This document shows positions 32,400-42,210 of a DNA stretch of 64,000 nt, piece after piece. The stretch's first letter is position 1, and each line of letters opens with the position of its first letter. The DNA is taken from NCBI GenBank assembly GCA_014529385.2, contig CM043952.1, positions 67,095,870-67,159,869 of the forward strand, given 5' to 3'. Made by a program: the position numbers and the translations under genes. Source of the DNA: Adiantum capillus-veneris (Eukaryota; Streptophyta; Polypodiopsida; Polypodiales; Pteridaceae). The notes under the pieces were generated by a model that searched no databases, had not been told where the DNA came from, and was given only the letters and a program-made list of their open reading frames with translations.

Positions 32400-33719
32400 T
32401 GATGGGGGCTTTTTACAAGCCAAGCTCCCATACCCCTCTTCTCTCGTCCCCACCCCATGAAAACCCCCTCTTAGGGAGGGAGTGATAAAAGGCATTGGAA
32501 AAAATTAAGAAAATAATAAAGTATGATTATGTAAATATATAAGAAAGGTAAAATAGGCCACCTCATGCCTGCGGGGTAGCCCATCCCCACCTTGCCTCCT
32601 TTTTCTTCATTGTTGCCCCGCCGGGTGTCCCTTTTCCTCTCCTCCACTCAAAAGGTCAACCCCCTCTCTCTTCCCCTTGTCCTTTCTCCTTTCTCTCTCC
32701 CCTCAAGCTACCCCACCTCTCACCAATAATGCATTATAACTCACCAATAATGCACCCTAACTCACATGCAACTTACCCTATCTTCCAAAATAGTATACCC
32801 CACCCCCTCTTTCTCTCTCCTATCATATCCCATGACCCAAATACCCCCCTCTCTCTCTAAAGGGCGCCATGTCTCTTGTCTTGTAGCTAAATAACCTCCC
32901 CCACACTCACACACACTCAGTTTCACTGAAAAAGGTGCCCACAGACCCATCCCCACCCGGTGGTTACCTGATTTTTCTTGTGTTCACACACATCTGCACA
33001 CAAATTCACCTCTGAACACACTCCCCTCTCTCCCCTCTTGTAATTACTTTATTCTCCATGTCACCTCTCACTTTTTTCATCAACCCATCTCTCTCTCTTA
33101 GTCTCTCTCTCATGAGACTGCTGTTCTGGCACATATACACACAGCCAGACAAGTGGGGCCCACAGTCACATGGCCTATGTAGATAATGATTTCTTCATTT
33201 CTAAATTCTAGAATTCCTCCCCCCTCCTCCCCTATATAAAGAGGGGTCACCATCACACTAAACACACACACACCATCACCAAAGAGTACACTATGCACTG
33301 TGTGTGCCTAGTGCACACACACACACCCACACCATCACCATCACCGCAATCACCATGCTCGTCTTGAGCATGACCTCTACACCCTTGGGCTATGGAAGAT
33401 GAAGGGAAACTAAATGAAGGATGATGGCCATAACCCTCGTGCGAGTCTTCGCCATCAACTCCCACTTATCCGCCATGTGCTCTACCACGCTCTCCGTTCT
33501 CATTCCCCTACCCTATGCTCCCCATTTCATCACCTTATTCTCTAAATAAATCTTGAGGTTTTGTGAGTATGTTTTCTTGCAATGTTTTGCCCATGTGAGG
33601 TGTGCAGAATCGCCACCTAGTCTTGTGTTTGGAGTGAGCTTGTGTATGTGTGAAGGGTGTGCGGATTCGCCATCCGTTTGTGGTGCCTAAGTACTAAGCC
33701 GCTATACCCCCTCCCTCAC

Positions 33720-33766
<47 letters not shown>

Positions 33767-33977
33767 TGATCTCATTCCCTTTCCTCTTCATCATTACTCC
33801 CAAGCATCCATCTCTCTTGGATGAAAACTTTGTTATGGTGGTGTGTTGTTTGCGTCCTAGCCGCTGAAGCTAGGTGGTGCCCCCTGATTGCTTTACCATG
33901 ACAGGCTCGAGGCGCGCCATTCGGTCCCCGGTGTTTTAGAGGTCGTCGGGGGTTCGGGGTTCGCTTTGCTCCCGTCA
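32400..33977 (+). repeat. 5' LTR of element B (1,578 bp)
   Basis: Starts TGATGGGGGC and ends GCTCCCGTCA. TATA box TATATAAA at 33233-33240 and a poly(A) signal AATAAA at 33545-33550. A CT microsatellite (33719-33763) lies in the U5 part. His/Pro/Cys-rich open frames inside are composition artefacts. Confidence 0.93.
33233..33240 (+). promoter_or_regulatory. TATA box of element B 5' LTR
   Basis: TATATAAA in CCCCTATATAAAGAGGGG; the 3' LTR copy is at 38128-38135. Confidence 0.75.
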
Positions 33978-33979
33978 TT

Positions 33980-33996
33980 TGGTGCCCCCACTGAGG
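33980..33996 (+). promoter_or_regulatory. Primer binding site of element B
   Basis: TGGTGCCCCCACTGAGG, 2 bases after the LTR end. It matches the PBS of element D (TGGTGCCCCCACAGAGG) except at one position, so both would use the same tRNA. The tRNA was not identified. Confidence 0.8.
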
Positions 33997-34050
33997 ATAT
34001 TTTCATGAAACCCTTCAGTTTACAAGACTGAAACCCCTAAACTATTGTGA

Positions 34051-34314
34051 ATGGATGAATGGCTAGCAGGATTTTCTAATTGGATGACAGAAGAAGAAGA
34101 GCTCCAAGCACAACTAGACGAACTCCGCATCTCCATCGAAGCTCGAGTGCCAGGCGTAACGGTAATCGATTTGCATTGGGAGAGTCAACCAACACGCCAA
34201 ACCCAGTGGATATACATAGGCCAAGTGCCAAGAAGAAGAAGGAGAAGGTCAAAACCATGTCCGCAACCTACAACCAACCCACAACAACAAAATGGAAGGA
34301 GCTCTGCACAATAG
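34051..34314 (+). CDS. Small leader ORF a of element B (87 aa)
   Basis: Starts at ATG 34051 (MDEWLAGFSNWMTEEEELQA). An acidic, helical N-terminal third is followed by a VPGVTVIDLHWES segment and a basic stretch RRRRRRSK, then a Pro/Gln-rich tail. The basic run could bind nucleic acid or act as a nuclear localisation signal (inference). Its end overlaps ORF b in another frame by 23 bases. No family recognised. Confidence 0.4.
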   Translation: MDEWLAGFSNWMTEEEELQAQLDELRISIEARVPGVTVIDLHWESQPTRQTQWIYIGQVPRRRRRRSKPCPQPTTNPQQQNGRSSAQ

Positions 34315-34516
34315 AGAATCAACACTATTCTACTTTGAAAATCGGGTAACTCAAGTCACCGAGGTAATTATCACAGTCATTTTTCAAGTCGCACCTGATG
34401 CTGCAGCACAGATAACGGAAGCATTGGCTCACACTCTCACTAGAGAAACTAGGGATCTACTGAGTTTGTTTCAAGAAAGAACACCACCCTCTCCCACAAG
34501 CTTGGACAGTGACTAA
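34292..34516 (+). CDS. Small leader ORF b of element B (74 aa)
   Basis: Starts at ATG 34292 (MEGALHNRESTLFYFENRVT), continues VIITVIFQVAPDAAAQITEA and ends in a Ser/Pro/Asp-rich tail. It follows ORF a by overlap and precedes ORF c by 17 bases, making a compact polycistronic leader. It has the same size as ORF c but no convincing match to it. Confidence 0.4.
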   Translation: MEGALHNRESTLFYFENRVTQVTEVIITVIFQVAPDAAAQITEALAHTLTRETRDLLSLFQERTPPSPTSLDSD

Positions 34517-34533
34517 GCACCTCTAAGCTTCAC

Positions 34534-34752
34534 ATGAATCAGTACAACCTACCTCAAGACAGATCACACATACCAACACGTGTACGCTCAATCAAGGTAA
34601 TACTAGATTTGAAGACTCACTACCAGCACGTCATCGACACCATGCCGGGTGGGGAGCGGTTTTTCGAGGTTCTGGCATCAGATCAGCCATTTGTCTTACC
34701 TTTGGTACAAGGCAATGTACCGTTTGAAGTTTTAATCTATGTCCTAGTATAA
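34534..34752 (+). CDS. Small leader ORF c of element B (72 aa), same family as element A leader ORFs
   Basis: ATG-to-stop frame starting MNQYNLPQDRSHIPTRVRSI and ending EVLIYVLV. Against element A ORF 1, the last 32 residues align without gaps with 13 identities by my count (E-R, E-x-L, S, P, LPL, N, F, V, L), and VRSI is shared upstream. Its N-terminus resembles element A ORF 2. It is in the same frame as gag, 84 bases upstream, separated by a stop. Presence in two unrelated LTR elements at the same place argues that it is a real protein. Function unknown. Confidence 0.6.
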   Translation: MNQYNLPQDRSHIPTRVRSIKVILDLKTHYQHVIDTMPGGERFFEVLASDQPFVLPLVQGNVPFEVLIYVLV

Positions 34753-34836
34753 GAGGGTATACACGCCTCCTTGTAAAGAAGAAAAAAAACTTTTGCAAGT
34801 TAAGCGGTGTGTCTTTCTAGCTCTCTCTCAGTAATC

Positions 34837-36852
34837 ATGGCAAGTGTAGCATTTCCAACATTTAAAGGAAAGAAGGGGGAGGATTTGGTAACAGACTTCC
34901 TAGATGACTTTGAAGTAGCATGTGTAGTGAGCAACAAAGATACGGATGAATCCCGGGTTAGAATCTTTAAGCATCTCATGAAGCTAGAAGCTAGATCATG
35001 GTACAATGCACTTCCACAAGCAACCAGGGATGACTGGGAACCCTTAAAAACCGCTTTTAAGAGGCGCTTTGGGGGAGGTACCACTTCAGAAAAGTTGTGG
35101 GACAAGTTGAGAGACTTGAAGCAGAAGGGTCTTTTAGAATATGCCACCTATGAGTCCAAATTTGTGGATTTGTGGGAACGGTGGGTTGAGTCACTGGCAA
35201 GGGGGGAAGCTGCACCCAATTTCCTAAAAAAACATCGTTTCATGCATGGCTTATGGCCACTTCTCAAGGAGAAGGTGAAAGGTAGACTCCCGGCTACGTA
35301 CGAGTTAGCCGTTGAGATTGCTCGCCTTAAGGACAAGAAGCTGCGAATGAAAGCCAAAGAAACCGAGTCAACAGAATTAGGAACATCGCGTCGACCAGCA
35401 ACTATGACAATCACCATTCCACCACCACCACCGGCTCTTGGGGTAAGAGATGACCAACAAGATATGTTGGCCCATATTACTGACCAACTGCAGATTTTGT
35501 CTATCCCCTTAATACAGCAAGGGAGGAGTCAAGAAAGAGATCAAGACCCTGGAAGAGCACGACGACAAAACAGGGAGTATCACTGCTACAACTACGGAGA
35601 AGATGGTCACGGTATGTACTATTGTTTCAAACCACAACAAAACTATAATAGAGAAGGTAGGAGAAACCAATTGTCACCCCCTAGAGAAAGACCACCCCCA
35701 CCCCGAGCACCAGCCCCACCAACACAAATTCTACGTCCACCACAATCACCACTTACAATCATCCTACGCCCACCACCAATTGATACCCGCACACCAAGTA
35801 TCATTGGTCTTGCAGAAGAGGTCAAGATGAGTGCAACAGAAGAAGGATCAAGTAAGAAGACTATTCAAAGAACTGAAGCAGTGGAACAAGAGGTTAAAGA
35901 ATCAAAAGATGCTACCCAGGTGGGGGAGGTGAGCCAAGAAAATTGTGTTACAAATGTAAGTACATCTTTAACCTTGGATGAAATAGGCACCAAAGCAATC
36001 AGTCGACAACATTGGGCAGTAAGGGTAAGAAGGTGTAAAGTGTTGATTAGGCCTCGTCAGAGTAAGAGGAATGCAAAGGTCATGAAAGATACAAGAGAAG
36101 AGGAAAACCAGCATGTTAGCAAGGATTTGCAGAAGGTGGACAACATATCAAGCAAAGGGGAGGGCTTTGAAAACGGAAGCCTGTGCACCAGCATGGACCC
36201 AGGACAGTGTAGCAAGCTAAAGGAATCTTGCATCAAGGCAGTTTCACTTGAGGACCATAACGAAGAGGTAAGTATGACTGAAGGTTTGGAGTTGGCTATT
36301 GCTCCAGAGGCTTGGCAGCCAAGCAAGACTTTATTGTGTAGTGTTATAGACTTGGAGATGGGTAATGCCTCTAGTCTACTGAAGGGTGTTATAAACTTGG
36401 ATATGGGTAATGCCTCCATTTTATGTGAGGGTGTTCAGAGTAAGTTTGATGATCAATATGCTGCCAACCTTTTAAGGATGTTCCAAACTCCTCCACAACA
36501 CACCATTGTGTTTGTATGGGATGCATCAGACCTATGGCTATGGCTAGCCGCTATAACATATAGAGAGAAGATCAGCATGGAGATAAGAGCAAAGGAGCCA
36601 TGGATAGACAAAATCCTGATAGAATGCAAGAATGAAGACCTCATTCGCAATTTGGTACATTTTTTTACAAATAGTGCATCCTCTCTTTGGAGAAAGGTAA
36701 GTGGATTACGCTTGTATTTGAGCCGCAAGGTAGGTGGCTTGCTATTAGCATCAGTAAAGGAAGCTGACATGTTTGAGCACACCCAAAAGAAGCATGATTG
36801 CTTGCAGTTTTTTCTAGTCATGGAAGTAAGCAGGATTCTGAAGACAACTTGA
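34837..36852 (+). CDS. Gag of element B (671 aa) with long C-terminal extension
   Basis: The ATG at 34837 (MASVAFPTFKGKKGEDLVTD) fits gag starts. Residues about 30-150 form a Retrotrans_gag-type domain: LEARSWYNALPQATRDDWEP, LKTAFKRRFGG, LWDKLRDLKQKGLLEYATYE. A knuckle-like YHCYNYGEDGHGMYYC follows at about residue 247; the second Cys is Tyr, so zinc binding is doubtful. A Pro-rich section follows, then about 350 residues not seen in ordinary gag, including an internal repeat (DLEMGNASSLLKGV / NLDMGNASILCEGV) and a Trp-rich WDASDLWLWLAAITY. The frame is fully open. It is the only long gene of this element. Confidence 0.85.
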   Translation: MASVAFPTFKGKKGEDLVTDFLDDFEVACVVSNKDTDESRVRIFKHLMKLEARSWYNALPQATRDDWEPLKTAFKRRFGGGTTSEKLWDKLRDLKQKGLLEYATYESKFVDLWERWVESLARGEAAPNFLKKHRFMHGLWPLLKEKVKGRLPATYELAVEIARLKDKKLRMKAKETESTELGTSRRPATMTITIPPPPPALGVRDDQQDMLAHITDQLQILSIPLIQQGRSQERDQDPGRARRQNREYHCYNYGEDGHGMYYCFKPQQNYNREGRRNQLSPPRERPPPPRAPAPPTQILRPPQSPLTIILRPPPIDTRTPSIIGLAEEVKMSATEEGSSKKTIQRTEAVEQEVKESKDATQVGEVSQENCVTNVSTSLTLDEIGTKAISRQHWAVRVRRCKVLIRPRQSKRNAKVMKDTREEENQHVSKDLQKVDNISSKGEGFENGSLCTSMDPGQCSKLKESCIKAVSLEDHNEEVSMTEGLELAIAPEAWQPSKTLLCSVIDLEMGNASSLLKGVINLDMGNASILCEGVQSKFDDQYAANLLRMFQTPPQHTIVFVWDASDLWLWLAAITYREKISMEIRAKEPWIDKILIECKNEDLIRNLVHFFTNSASSLWRKVSGLRLYLSRKVGGLLLASVKEADMFEHTQKKHDCLQFFLVMEVSRILKTT

Positions 36853-37290
36853 GCTCACCACACCAACAAGGAGGCCATATATGGTGGATTGTTGGTACAC
36901 TCTTGGGAATCATAATTTTCAGTTCTGTCTTTGCAGGAGCCAAGATGCTCATTTCCCCTCTCGCTACTGGTGGTTACAAATTTGGCCCAATTTGGCATGC
37001 AAATTTTATTGTTCAGACACTGCAGACAATGATCCTATTTTTCACTTGGGATCCAGGAGGACATTGGCACAAAGTTCTGGAAGCCATGGGCTTCCCCTTT
37101 AATCAACCGACACTATTCCAAGGAACAAGTTATCACTCGAACCTGTTACAGATTCATGAATATCCCAGAAATCTCACCAATGTCCAAATGGAATGGCTAG
37201 TTCAGAAGGCAACTCGATATCGGATCCTACAGCTAAGCGGAAGAAGAAACAGAGCTAGAGACATGAATGCCTCTAGCCAAAAGGGGAGGG
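36798..37290 (+). CDS. Extra ORF with one membrane segment, element B
   Basis: An open frame one base back from gag overlaps the gag end and runs to 37352; the part beyond 37290 is in the polypurine tract and LTR. It has one strongly hydrophobic stretch (IWWIVGTLLGIIIFSSVFAG, 36880-36939) followed by an aromatic region (YKFGPIWHANF, LFFTWDPGGHW) and a basic tail. Its only early ATG (36945) lies after the membrane segment, so expression would need a frameshift at the T6 run (36808-36813) or splicing; TTCTGTCTTTGCAG (ends 36935) resembles a 3' splice site. Position after gag recalls env-like ORFs, but no similarity is claimed. Confidence 0.45.
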
Positions 37291-37294
37291 CTAA
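37279..37294 (+). promoter_or_regulatory. Polypurine tract of element B
   Basis: AAAAGGGGAGGGCTAA precedes the 3' LTR start at 37295. Confidence 0.8.
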
Positions 37295-38610
37295 TGATGG
37301 GGGCTTTTTACAAGCCAAGCCATACCCCTCTTCTCTCGTCCCCACCCCATGAAAACCCCCTCTTAGGGAGGGAGTGATAAAAGGCATTGGAAAAAAGTAA
37401 GAAAATAATAAAGTATGATTATGTAAATATATAAGAAAGGTAAAATAGGCCACCTCATGCCTGCGGGGTAGCCCATCCCCACCTTGCCTCCTTTTTCTTC
37501 ATTGTTGCCCCGCCGGGTGTCCCTTTTCCTCTCCTCCACTCAAAAGGTCAACCCCCTCTCTCTTCCCCTTGTCCTTTCTCCTTTCTCTCTCCCCTCAAGC
37601 TACCCCACCTCTCACCAATAATGCATTATAACTCACCAATAATGCACCCTAACTCACATGCAACTTACCCTATCTTCCAAAATAGTATACCCCACCCCCT
37701 CTTTCTCTCTCCTATCATATCCCATGACCCAAATACCCCCCTCTCTCTCTCTAAAGGGCACCATGTCTCTTGTCTTGTAGCTAAATAACCTCCCCCACAC
37801 TCACACACACTCAATTTCATTGAAAAAGGTGCCCACAGACCCATCCCCACCCGATGGTTACCTGATTTTTCTTGTGTTCACACACATCTGCACACAAATT
37901 CACCTCTGAACACACTCCCCTCTCTCCCCTCTTGTAATTACTTTATTCTCCATGTCACCTCTCACTTTTCTTCATCAACCCATCTCTCTCTCTTAGTCTC
38001 TCTCTCATGAGACTGCTGTTCTGGCACATATACACACAGCCAGACAAGTGGGGCCCACAGTCACATGGCCTATGTAGATAATGATTTCTTCATTTCTAAA
38101 TTCTAGAATTCCTCCCCCCTCCTCCCCTATATAAAGAGGGGTCACCATCACACTAAACACACACACACCATCACCAAAGAGTACACTATGCACTGTGTGT
38201 GCCTAGTGCACACACACACACCCACACCATCACCATCACCGCAATCACCATGCTCGTCTTGAGCATGACCTCTACACCCTTGGGCTATGGAAGATGAAGG
38301 GAAACTAAATGAAGGATGATGTCCATAACCCTCGTGCGAGTCTTCGCCATCAACTCCCACCTATCCGCCATGTGCTCTACCACGCTCTCCCTTCTCATTC
38401 CCCTACCCTATGCTCCCCATTTCATCGCCTTATTCTCTAAATAAAGCTTGAGGTTTTGTGAGTATGTTTTCTTGCAATGTTTTGCCCATGTGAGGTGTGC
38501 AGAATCGCCACCTAGTCTTGTGTTTGGAGTGAGCTTGTGTATGTGTGAAGGGTGTGCGGATTCGCCATCCTTTTGTGGTGCCTAAGTACTAAGCCGCTAT
38601 ACCCCCTCCC

Positions 38611-38661
<51 letters not shown>

Positions 38662-38872
38662 TGATCTCATTCCCTTTCCTCTTCATCATTACTCCCAAGC
38701 ATCCATCTCTCTTGGATGAAAACTTTGTTATGGTGGTGTGTTGTTTGCGTCCTAGCCGCTGAAGCTAGGTGGTGCCCCCTGTTTGCTTTACCATGACAGG
38801 CTTGAGGCGCTCCATTCGGTCCCCGGTGTTTTAGAGGCCGTCGGGGGTTCCGGGTTCGCTTTGCTCCCGTCA
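37295..38872 (+). repeat. 3' LTR of element B (1,578 bp)
   Basis: Same length as the 5' LTR, with about 18 substitutions plus small length changes at a CCC tract, a TC run and the CT microsatellite (38615-38657). TATA box 38128-38135, AATAAA 38440-38445. Confidence 0.93.
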
Positions 38873-38876
38873 ATGG

Positions 38877-40006
38877 ATTTGATGGCCTCCTACGCTTCCT
38901 TCTCGAACCAACGTAGGAAGAAGATGGTTGACCTCTTTAAGCTTGGACCCGGGAATAAGATGGGAAGATGGTGCATGACCATCCAAATTACATGGTCAAA
39001 CCATAGCATGTTCCCGTCTTTGCACGCCTCTCCCTGGCCCACATGCTCATAGCTGCATTTCAGGAAGGGCCTGTGGACATTCCACACTTGGGTAGTATAG
39101 TTGGTTTCCCTCCCGGTGGTTGAGATGACTCGTTTGACACCAATTGTGCATCCATAGGCTGTCTTGCACCTTGTTGTGTCAAATTTGGACATGGTAAAGG
39201 CGACAGCTATGAGGGATTTTCAATGAGGGTAGAGGCGTTGGATTCAAGTACTGGCTGTAAACCTAGCTTTAGGGACTTCTTTTCCTTCCTGATGAGTAGT
39301 GCGAGGAGGAGACCTTCAAAAAAAGGTGCCATAAGGGTGAAGTTACCCATTGACCAAGGCATATGATGTGCATTAGCTAACAGAAGCTCCAAGAACTGTT
39401 TTGGGATTTAGGGGTCAGTGTAGTGTCAAAGGGCTTTTGATTCAGACTTAGGGGCAAGGCTATTGAGAGTGAAGATTTTGTTTGCGAGAAGTAATCCCTC
39501 TTCATTTAGATCTGTGTGGATTAGAGAGCTAGTGGCCTCGGTTGGTGGTGCAAGGGTGATATCATCAAAGCCATTGAGTAGGCGGCGTTTCTTTTTTCAT
39601 GACAGCGGGTCGTTCCACAGCTTCTTCCCATGTGATTCCATGAAGCGCCTCATAAGGTTGGGCGAGTGCTCCATCCATTCCTTTTTCTCATGCTCATCAT
39701 CCTCAGCTATGTCTTTCAGGCTCGCTACAAGCTCCTTCAGCCTTTGCACTGCTGCCCGTGGGTTATCTTGAACCAAAGAATACATTCTGAACCATGCGGG
39801 GAGGTCTAGTAAGTTGAGGAGGAGAAAATCTGTGTGCATATCTGTAGCAATAGTACACTGTCCAAGTCGGTGAGGGTCGCATTGAAAGGAGGGGTCCTTG
39901 ATGCAGAGCAAGAGCCCCTATACAATCGGAGGTGGAGATGGGGTGAGGGGGCCATAACCCAACTACAGGAGTGCGGGGTCCCAACATGCGTCAATCTGTA
40001 GCACAT
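38877..40006 (-). pseudogene. Upstream part of element F, unrecognised coding sequence
   Basis: Minus-strand frames read as degraded protein: 39597-39911 (helical, charged, with RLKELVASLKDIAEDDEHEK), 39207-39392 (HHMPWSMGNFTLMAPFFEGL) and 38890-39192 (GCTIGVKRVISTTGRETNYT). They follow one another with stops and frame changes and reach the element B insertion at 38873. I recognise no family. A Gag-like or N-terminal domain of the F element is possible but unsupported. Confidence 0.3.
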
Positions 40007-40015
40007 AAGAAAAAG

Positions 40016-40399
40016 TATGGTTTTAGTACCATAGTTCCTAGTTACTCTGTAGAATAGACTTAGCCTTGATTTTTCCTATAGTATAAACTTAGTCCTTACT
40101 TTCTATTCGTGTAGAGTAGCATATGTATTAATCTTTAGATGAAGACGCTACTCTGTAGCATGAAAAGAGAGTATGGTGGTGGTACCATAATCCTAATTTT
40201 GGATCACAAAAAAACAGTATGGTTATATCCATAATCTCAACGTTCAGCTATTGTACAGGGTATGATGTTGGTAGACGGCATGACACGTGTGGTGCAGAGC
40301 CAAAAGCGGGTAGACAACACATGTTTTAGTGAGTTTCCATAGCCCCATCATGGCTTAGAGGGAACCCCTTATTCTACGGAGAATAATGGTGTATACCAT
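40016..40399. repeat. Four short hairpins of TATGGT/ACCATA type
   Basis: Perfect arms recur: TATGGT-6 nt-ACCATA at 40016-40033 and 40172-40189, TATGG-6 nt-CCATA at 40218-40233, and ATGGT-4 nt-ACCAT at 40386-40399. Each lies near CTCTGTAG/TTCTACGG-type words, so they look like a decayed repeat unit. No element end was identified. Confidence 0.5.
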
Positions 40400-40481
40400 A
40401 GCCTCTTCAGGTCTCAGTTAGTATTACAGAGGAGACCACATATGTTGCAGAGGGGGGACCATTGTCCTATCCGGCCTGTTC

Positions 40482-42080
40482 TATCATAAAATATAATATC
40501 TAACTTTACCAAATGATTTTCTCATATTAAACTGATCATTTAATGTGGGAGAATAAACGGGAACAAGAGTTAGAATAGAGGCGTGCTACTATACCTATCT
40601 CAACACGGGACCAAAAGGAGAGATGGTTGCATCTCAAGGAGATGGTCTATCAAAGAGCAATGTGCAATAAGTGCTTCTATACTTACCTCAACAGGGGACC
40701 AGGAGAAGAGATGGTTACATCGCAATAGGGGTCCAAAAGGAGGTAGTCTATCAAAGAGCAACGTGCATCTAATGAAGCTTAAAAAGACCTTAGGGTTAGC
40801 TTCATTAAAAACCTCCAATGGTTAGTGTTAACAGTCCTTTGACTTTAGGCAAGCTAGGGCTGAGCTTGAGGTGGGAGCCCGACCTAGTGCTTGTTGTGCT
40901 TGATTACTAAGGTGCGTGCTTGATGACAAAGGTGCTTCAGGTGCTTGTCGTGTTTGATGACTAAGGTGTCTGTCATGCTTGATGACTAAGGTACTTGAGG
41001 TGCTTGTCATACTTAATGACGAAGGTGCTTGAGAAGCTTCCCATGCATGGGGGGTAAGGTTCTTGAGTCAAAAAGAGACCCTACAAACTTAATGAGGAAG
41101 GTGCTTGAGAAGCTTCCCATGTGTGGGGGGTAAGGTGCTTGAGTAAAAAATAGACCCTACAAACTAAATGAGGAAGGTGCTTGAGAAGCTTCCTATGCAT
41201 GAAAGTCCCAAAGTTAGGAGAATCTTTGACTTAACCTTCCACTCACCCAAAGGGCACCCCTTTTCTCAAAGGGCACATGGGACACATGTCAAACTCTCCC
41301 TATGCTTAGCCACATGGTGTGCTCTATTGGTTGGGCTATATAGGGGTCCAATGAGCTTCTAGTTCCATCCAACATATATCTAGATATTTTCAAGATCTCT
41401 CTCTCTAAGGGGTAAGGAGGACACTTATCAAAAGACTACCCATGACTTGAATGCATGTTGCATGTGATTGGCTAGGGGTAGAGGGGTCCAATGAGCTTGA
41501 AACATGTGTAAAAGCTACAACTCACCCCAAGCAAGCAAGGGGGGTGCTGGGGGGGGTATACACCACACACACACTCATTTTGTGGATCATTTTCACTTGG
41601 TGAAAGTTGAGGAGCTCCACCTCCTTCTCCAAGCTTGTGAGAAGTGAGATCCTACACCAACACTCTTGGTTATGAAGTGCAAATCCAACCAAGAGCCATG
41701 CTTCAATGCTTAAGCTTGCCATATTCTCCATCTTCATTACTATGCTATTATGTATGCTAGCAAGAAGAATGATGATAAGTGAGGAACTATTTCTTTCTCC
41801 TATGGAATGTTTCTTCTTCCTCTTCCCTACCCTCATTCCCGGCTAGCTCTCTCCACCTTCGAAGGTGTTTGAGGCCTTGGGACTGAGGCTTGGGATAGTT
41901 AATGCTTTCTACGAAGTTTATGTTATGCTTGTGATGCATGAAGCTTTCCATCTTCATTGAATCACCTAGGTCACAAGGAACACAAAGATTCTCTTGATGG
42001 GAGAAATGATCATACAAAAAGTGATTTATCTAATTTCCTAATTCCGCTACTCTCAAAGTTCATAAGCCATTTCTATTACA
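40482..42080 (+). repeat. 5' LTR of element C (about 1,599 bp)
   Basis: Starts TATCATAAAAT (TG mutated to TA compared with TGTCATAAT in the solo LTR) and ends TTCTATTACA just before the PBS. It contains two internal tandem repeat zones: about 91-96 bp x 2 at 40585-40765 and 76 bp x 2.4 at about 41010-41205, the latter preceded by shorter GATGACTAAGGTG units at 40905-41010. Confidence 0.82.
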
Positions 42081-42081
42081 T

Positions 42082-42093
42082 TGCTATCAGAGC
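42082..42093 (+). promoter_or_regulatory. Primer binding site of element C
   Basis: TGCTATCAGAGC differs by one base from the initiator tRNA-Met site TGGTATCAGAGC and lies one base after the LTR end. Confidence 0.8.
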
Positions 42094-42210
42094 ATTTGGT
42101 TTCTCCTTTCTTGCTTAAGAAGAGAGGTCCTTAAGTAGCCTATTAATGGTTGATTTTGTTAATTATATTAGGGTAAGTGTGACTGGGATCTATTATCGGT
42201 TTTGTTGAGC

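Larger units (their letters stand above)
32400..38872 (+). mobile_element. Element B: gag-only LTR retrotransposon (6,473 bp)
   Basis: Two 1,578-bp LTRs (32400-33977, 37295-38872), TG...CA ends, 4-bp target duplication ATGG (32396-32399, 38873-38876). By eye about 18 differences between LTRs, about 1%. Between them lie PBS, three small ORFs, one long gag gene, an extra ORF with a membrane segment and a polypurine tract. There is no protease, RT, RNase H or integrase, and too little space for them, so it is non-autonomous like the TR-GAG class. It is inserted in element F, whose minus-strand coding resumes on both sides. Confidence 0.92.

Noticed and set aside
33110-33465. Antisense open frames in the LTRs of B, repeated at 38005-38360
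   Set aside because: They lie over the TATA box and low-complexity CA-rich sequence; identity in both LTRs follows from LTR duplication.
36808-36814. TTTTTTC as a classical -1 slippery heptamer in element B
   Set aside because: The gag codon phase does not match X-XXY-YYZ (zero-frame codons start at 36808), so only a T run near the overlap is reported.
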